Source: Sulfurospirillum multivorans DSM 12446 (GTDB lineage Bacteria; Campylobacterota; Campylobacteria; Campylobacterales; Sulfurospirillaceae). Taken from it: a DNA stretch of 64,000 nucleotides. The DNA lies in NCBI RefSeq assembly GCF_000568815.1, contig NZ_CP007201.1, positions 992,001 to 1,056,000 of the forward strand, given 5' to 3'. The translations under genes were made by a program, and so were the position numbers. Positions 63,184 to 64,000 of the stretch are shown one piece after another. Below the pieces are notes generated by a model, which was not told where the DNA came from, ran no database searches, and was given only the letters and a program-made list of their open reading frames with translations. How positions within the stretch are numbered: the first letter of the stretch is position 1; each line of letters opens with the position of its first letter.

Positions 63184-63415
63184 CTATACAGAATGCCGTA
63201 GATAAAAGTGCGCTTAGCGCCCTCGCTCCCTTGTCAAGCTTCAACACCGATTCGAACGCCAAAAACCCTATAAAAACCTAAAAATTTTCGAAACTCCACC
63301 CTAAGCAGGCCGCTCTCTGTTCTTCCACCCCAACAAAGGTTAAGTAACAAAAACAGAGGAGCGTGAGCTCCCTCTCTTTCTGTACCAAATCTCCTTAAGT
63401 ATAAAATTGATTTTC

Positions 63416-63480
63416 TGTGACTTTGCAGCAAAGAAAAGTGTGACGCAACAGGATAGAAAAAACGTGACTTATCTGTCACA
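63416..63480. repeat. TGTGAC iteron-like repeats
   Basis: TGTGAC at 63416 and 63439, CGTGAC at 63463 (steps of 23 and 24), and inverted TGTCAC at 63474, so the last pair forms GTGAC-ttatct-GTCAC. The 20-base text AAGTGTGACGCAACAGGATA at 63436 is repeated exactly at 58016 inside the methyltransferase gene. Confidence 0.75.
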
Positions 63481-63514
63481 AAAAAGAAGGTGAGAATGTG
63501 CAAAGCACACTCTC

Positions 63515-63712
63515 TTAAAACGCAGTATTCAAAGAAGTATTAATCTCATTCTCTTCTTGCTCAGAAACCAAAATCATATCATCATCAACACTCTTAAAAT
63601 AACCAAACGCTGTATCAATATCATTCTCCCGTTTGATTAAAACAACACCATGCCCAACCCCATTAACTGCGATTCGATAATCCTGTTCATCTTTCATTTT
63701 GTACATGTACAT
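63515..63712 (-). CDS. Small acidic protein, unknown
   Basis: 65 residues from ATG at 63712 with AAAGGAT upstream, starting MYMYKMKDEQDYRIAVNG and ending with an acidic stretch (DDDMILVSEQEENE). Four bases after the upstream fibre-like gene, so it is co-transcribed with it. It may act as a chaperone-like partner or be unrelated to the plus-strand genes. Confidence 0.55.
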   Translation of the reverse strand: MYMYKMKDEQDYRIAVNGVGHGVVLIKRENDIDTAFGYFKSVDDDMILVSEQEENEINTSLNTAF

Positions 63713-63716
63713 CTTT

Positions 63717-64000
63717 TTATCCTTTTGTGTAGTTTAAAACAATTTTTGCGTTATATGTTGAGTAGTTGTAGAAATTTACTATTCTTATTGTTTCATTTAC
63801 TATTGCAATATTTATGTTCGTAGCTCCGTTTTGATTTATTCCAACATAAGGTAATGGCATTATTGTTTTTTCTTTTAGTGCATAACTTCCCGATGCATTA
63901 ATCCAATAATTGTAGTTTATTTCATAGTTTGGGATTGTAATGTTTTTTGTCGTCGCATTTGGCAACGCACCACAATCAACTTCAATTCCAAAAACCTCTT
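63717..64000 (-). CDS. Partial phage fibre-like protein C-terminus
   Basis: Frame open to the window edge; the text GIEVDCGALPNATTKNITIP continues into beta-rich, Asn-rich repeats (YEINYNYWINASGSYALKE) ending at 63717. The LPNATTK motif and the following pattern match C-terminal regions of phage tail-fibre or adsorption proteins. Opposite orientation to the plus-strand genes. It may be the adsorption gene of this element or belong to a neighbouring prophage. Confidence 0.55.
   Translation of the reverse strand, partial: EVFGIEVDCGALPNATTKNITIPNYEINYNYWINASGSYALKEKTIMPLPYVGINQNGATNINIAIVNETIRIVNFYNYSTYNAKIVLNYTKG

Larger units (their letters stand above)
63041..63514. other. Non-coding region: candidate replication origin/packaging site
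   Basis: 474 bases without a gene. It has hairpin CCTGC-acc-GCAGG (63127-63139), a long hairpin GGTAA-cg-TGGGAC-tgt-GTCCCA-tc-TTACC (63155-63183) extended by TATA arms, hairpin GGAGC-gtga-GCTCC (63358-63371), a direct repeat (63080ff and 63288ff) and TGTGAC-like repeats at 63416, 63439 and 63463 with an inverted partner at 63474. In ssDNA phages such regions hold the origin and packaging signal. Confidence 0.5.
52650..64000 (+). mobile_element. Integrated phage-like element with IS110-type recombinase and rolling-circle Rep
   Basis: The left end lies between folD (52589) and the recombinase gene; the right end is beyond the window. Content: IS110 recombinase, small early genes, winged-helix regulator, ssDNA-binding-like protein, Rep, C5 methyltransferase, M15 peptidase, putative virion and membrane proteins, a non-coding region with hairpins. 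All genes to 63040 are on one strand. The element is more AT-rich than the host and holds only one TTACATGTAA copy, as expected for recent DNA. No Zot/FtsK-type ATPase was found. Exact ends and target duplications are not visible. Confidence 0.7.

Noticed and set aside
63041-63300. CRISPR-like array in the non-coding region
   Set aside because: Only two imperfect direct repeats with unequal spacing; no regular spacers.

Overview
The window looks like a piece of a Campylobacterota chromosome, most likely Sulfurospirillum or a close relative. That placement is inferred from gene content and style: lutABC lactate oxidation genes, bacteriohemerythrin, several chemoreceptors, a receiver-less CheB next to CheR, and compact, often overlapping operons. 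No rRNA or tRNA gene, and no CRISPR array, was seen. About 52.6 kb is host chromosome. From about 52.65 kb to the end lies an AT-rich integrated element.

Host region: 0-6.7 kb holds two convergent copies of a predicted peptide-modification system. One copy (plus strand, cut by the window edge) has alpha-E and transglutaminase genes. The other is a five-gene overlapping minus-strand operon: circularly permuted ATP-grasp, alpha-E, transglutaminase, an M14/AspA-type zinc hydrolase, and a paralogue of that hydrolase without zinc ligands. 6.8-16 kb has a transporter, a split ThrE exporter, hemerythrin, a metal P-type ATPase with its ArsR regulator and operator, LysE, DUF2062 and glyA, with nested direct repeats around the last three. 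15.7-28 kb has an Ada-like triple fusion, an AraC regulator, chemoreceptors, thiE and others. 28.2-30.9 kb is lutABC. 31-38.6 kb has a DMT transporter, an esterase, a DUF294/exonuclease pair and an accessory pocket with a MazEF-type toxin-antitoxin pair. 38.6-52.6 kb has metE, htpX and a long minus-strand series (folD, lepB, M50 protease, rpiB, apt, trpB, DedA, pepA, cheB, cheR).

Two dispersed DNA signals cross the host genes. A palindrome, TTTACATGTAAA or its TTACATGTAA core, occurs 31 times in the first 52.6 kb, inside and between genes and in several reading frames. A second family, five intergenic copies, consists of GTAG followed by a hairpin whose arms differ between copies but still pair, like REP elements.

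Element (about 52.65-64 kb, right end not seen): an IS110-type DEDD recombinase gene sits at the left edge behind a foldable non-coding leader. Next come small early genes, a winged-helix regulator, a probable ssDNA-binding protein, a rolling-circle Rep, a C5 cytosine methyltransferase between two copies of a duplicated small gene, an M15 peptidase, probable virion and membrane proteins, and a 474-bp non-coding region with hairpins and iteron-like repeats. This looks like a small, possibly ssDNA, prophage integrated by an IS110-family enzyme. I see no Zot or other packaging ATPase in the visible part. It may be an unusual filamentous phage or a different small tailless phage. This element is the best candidate for an undescribed system here.
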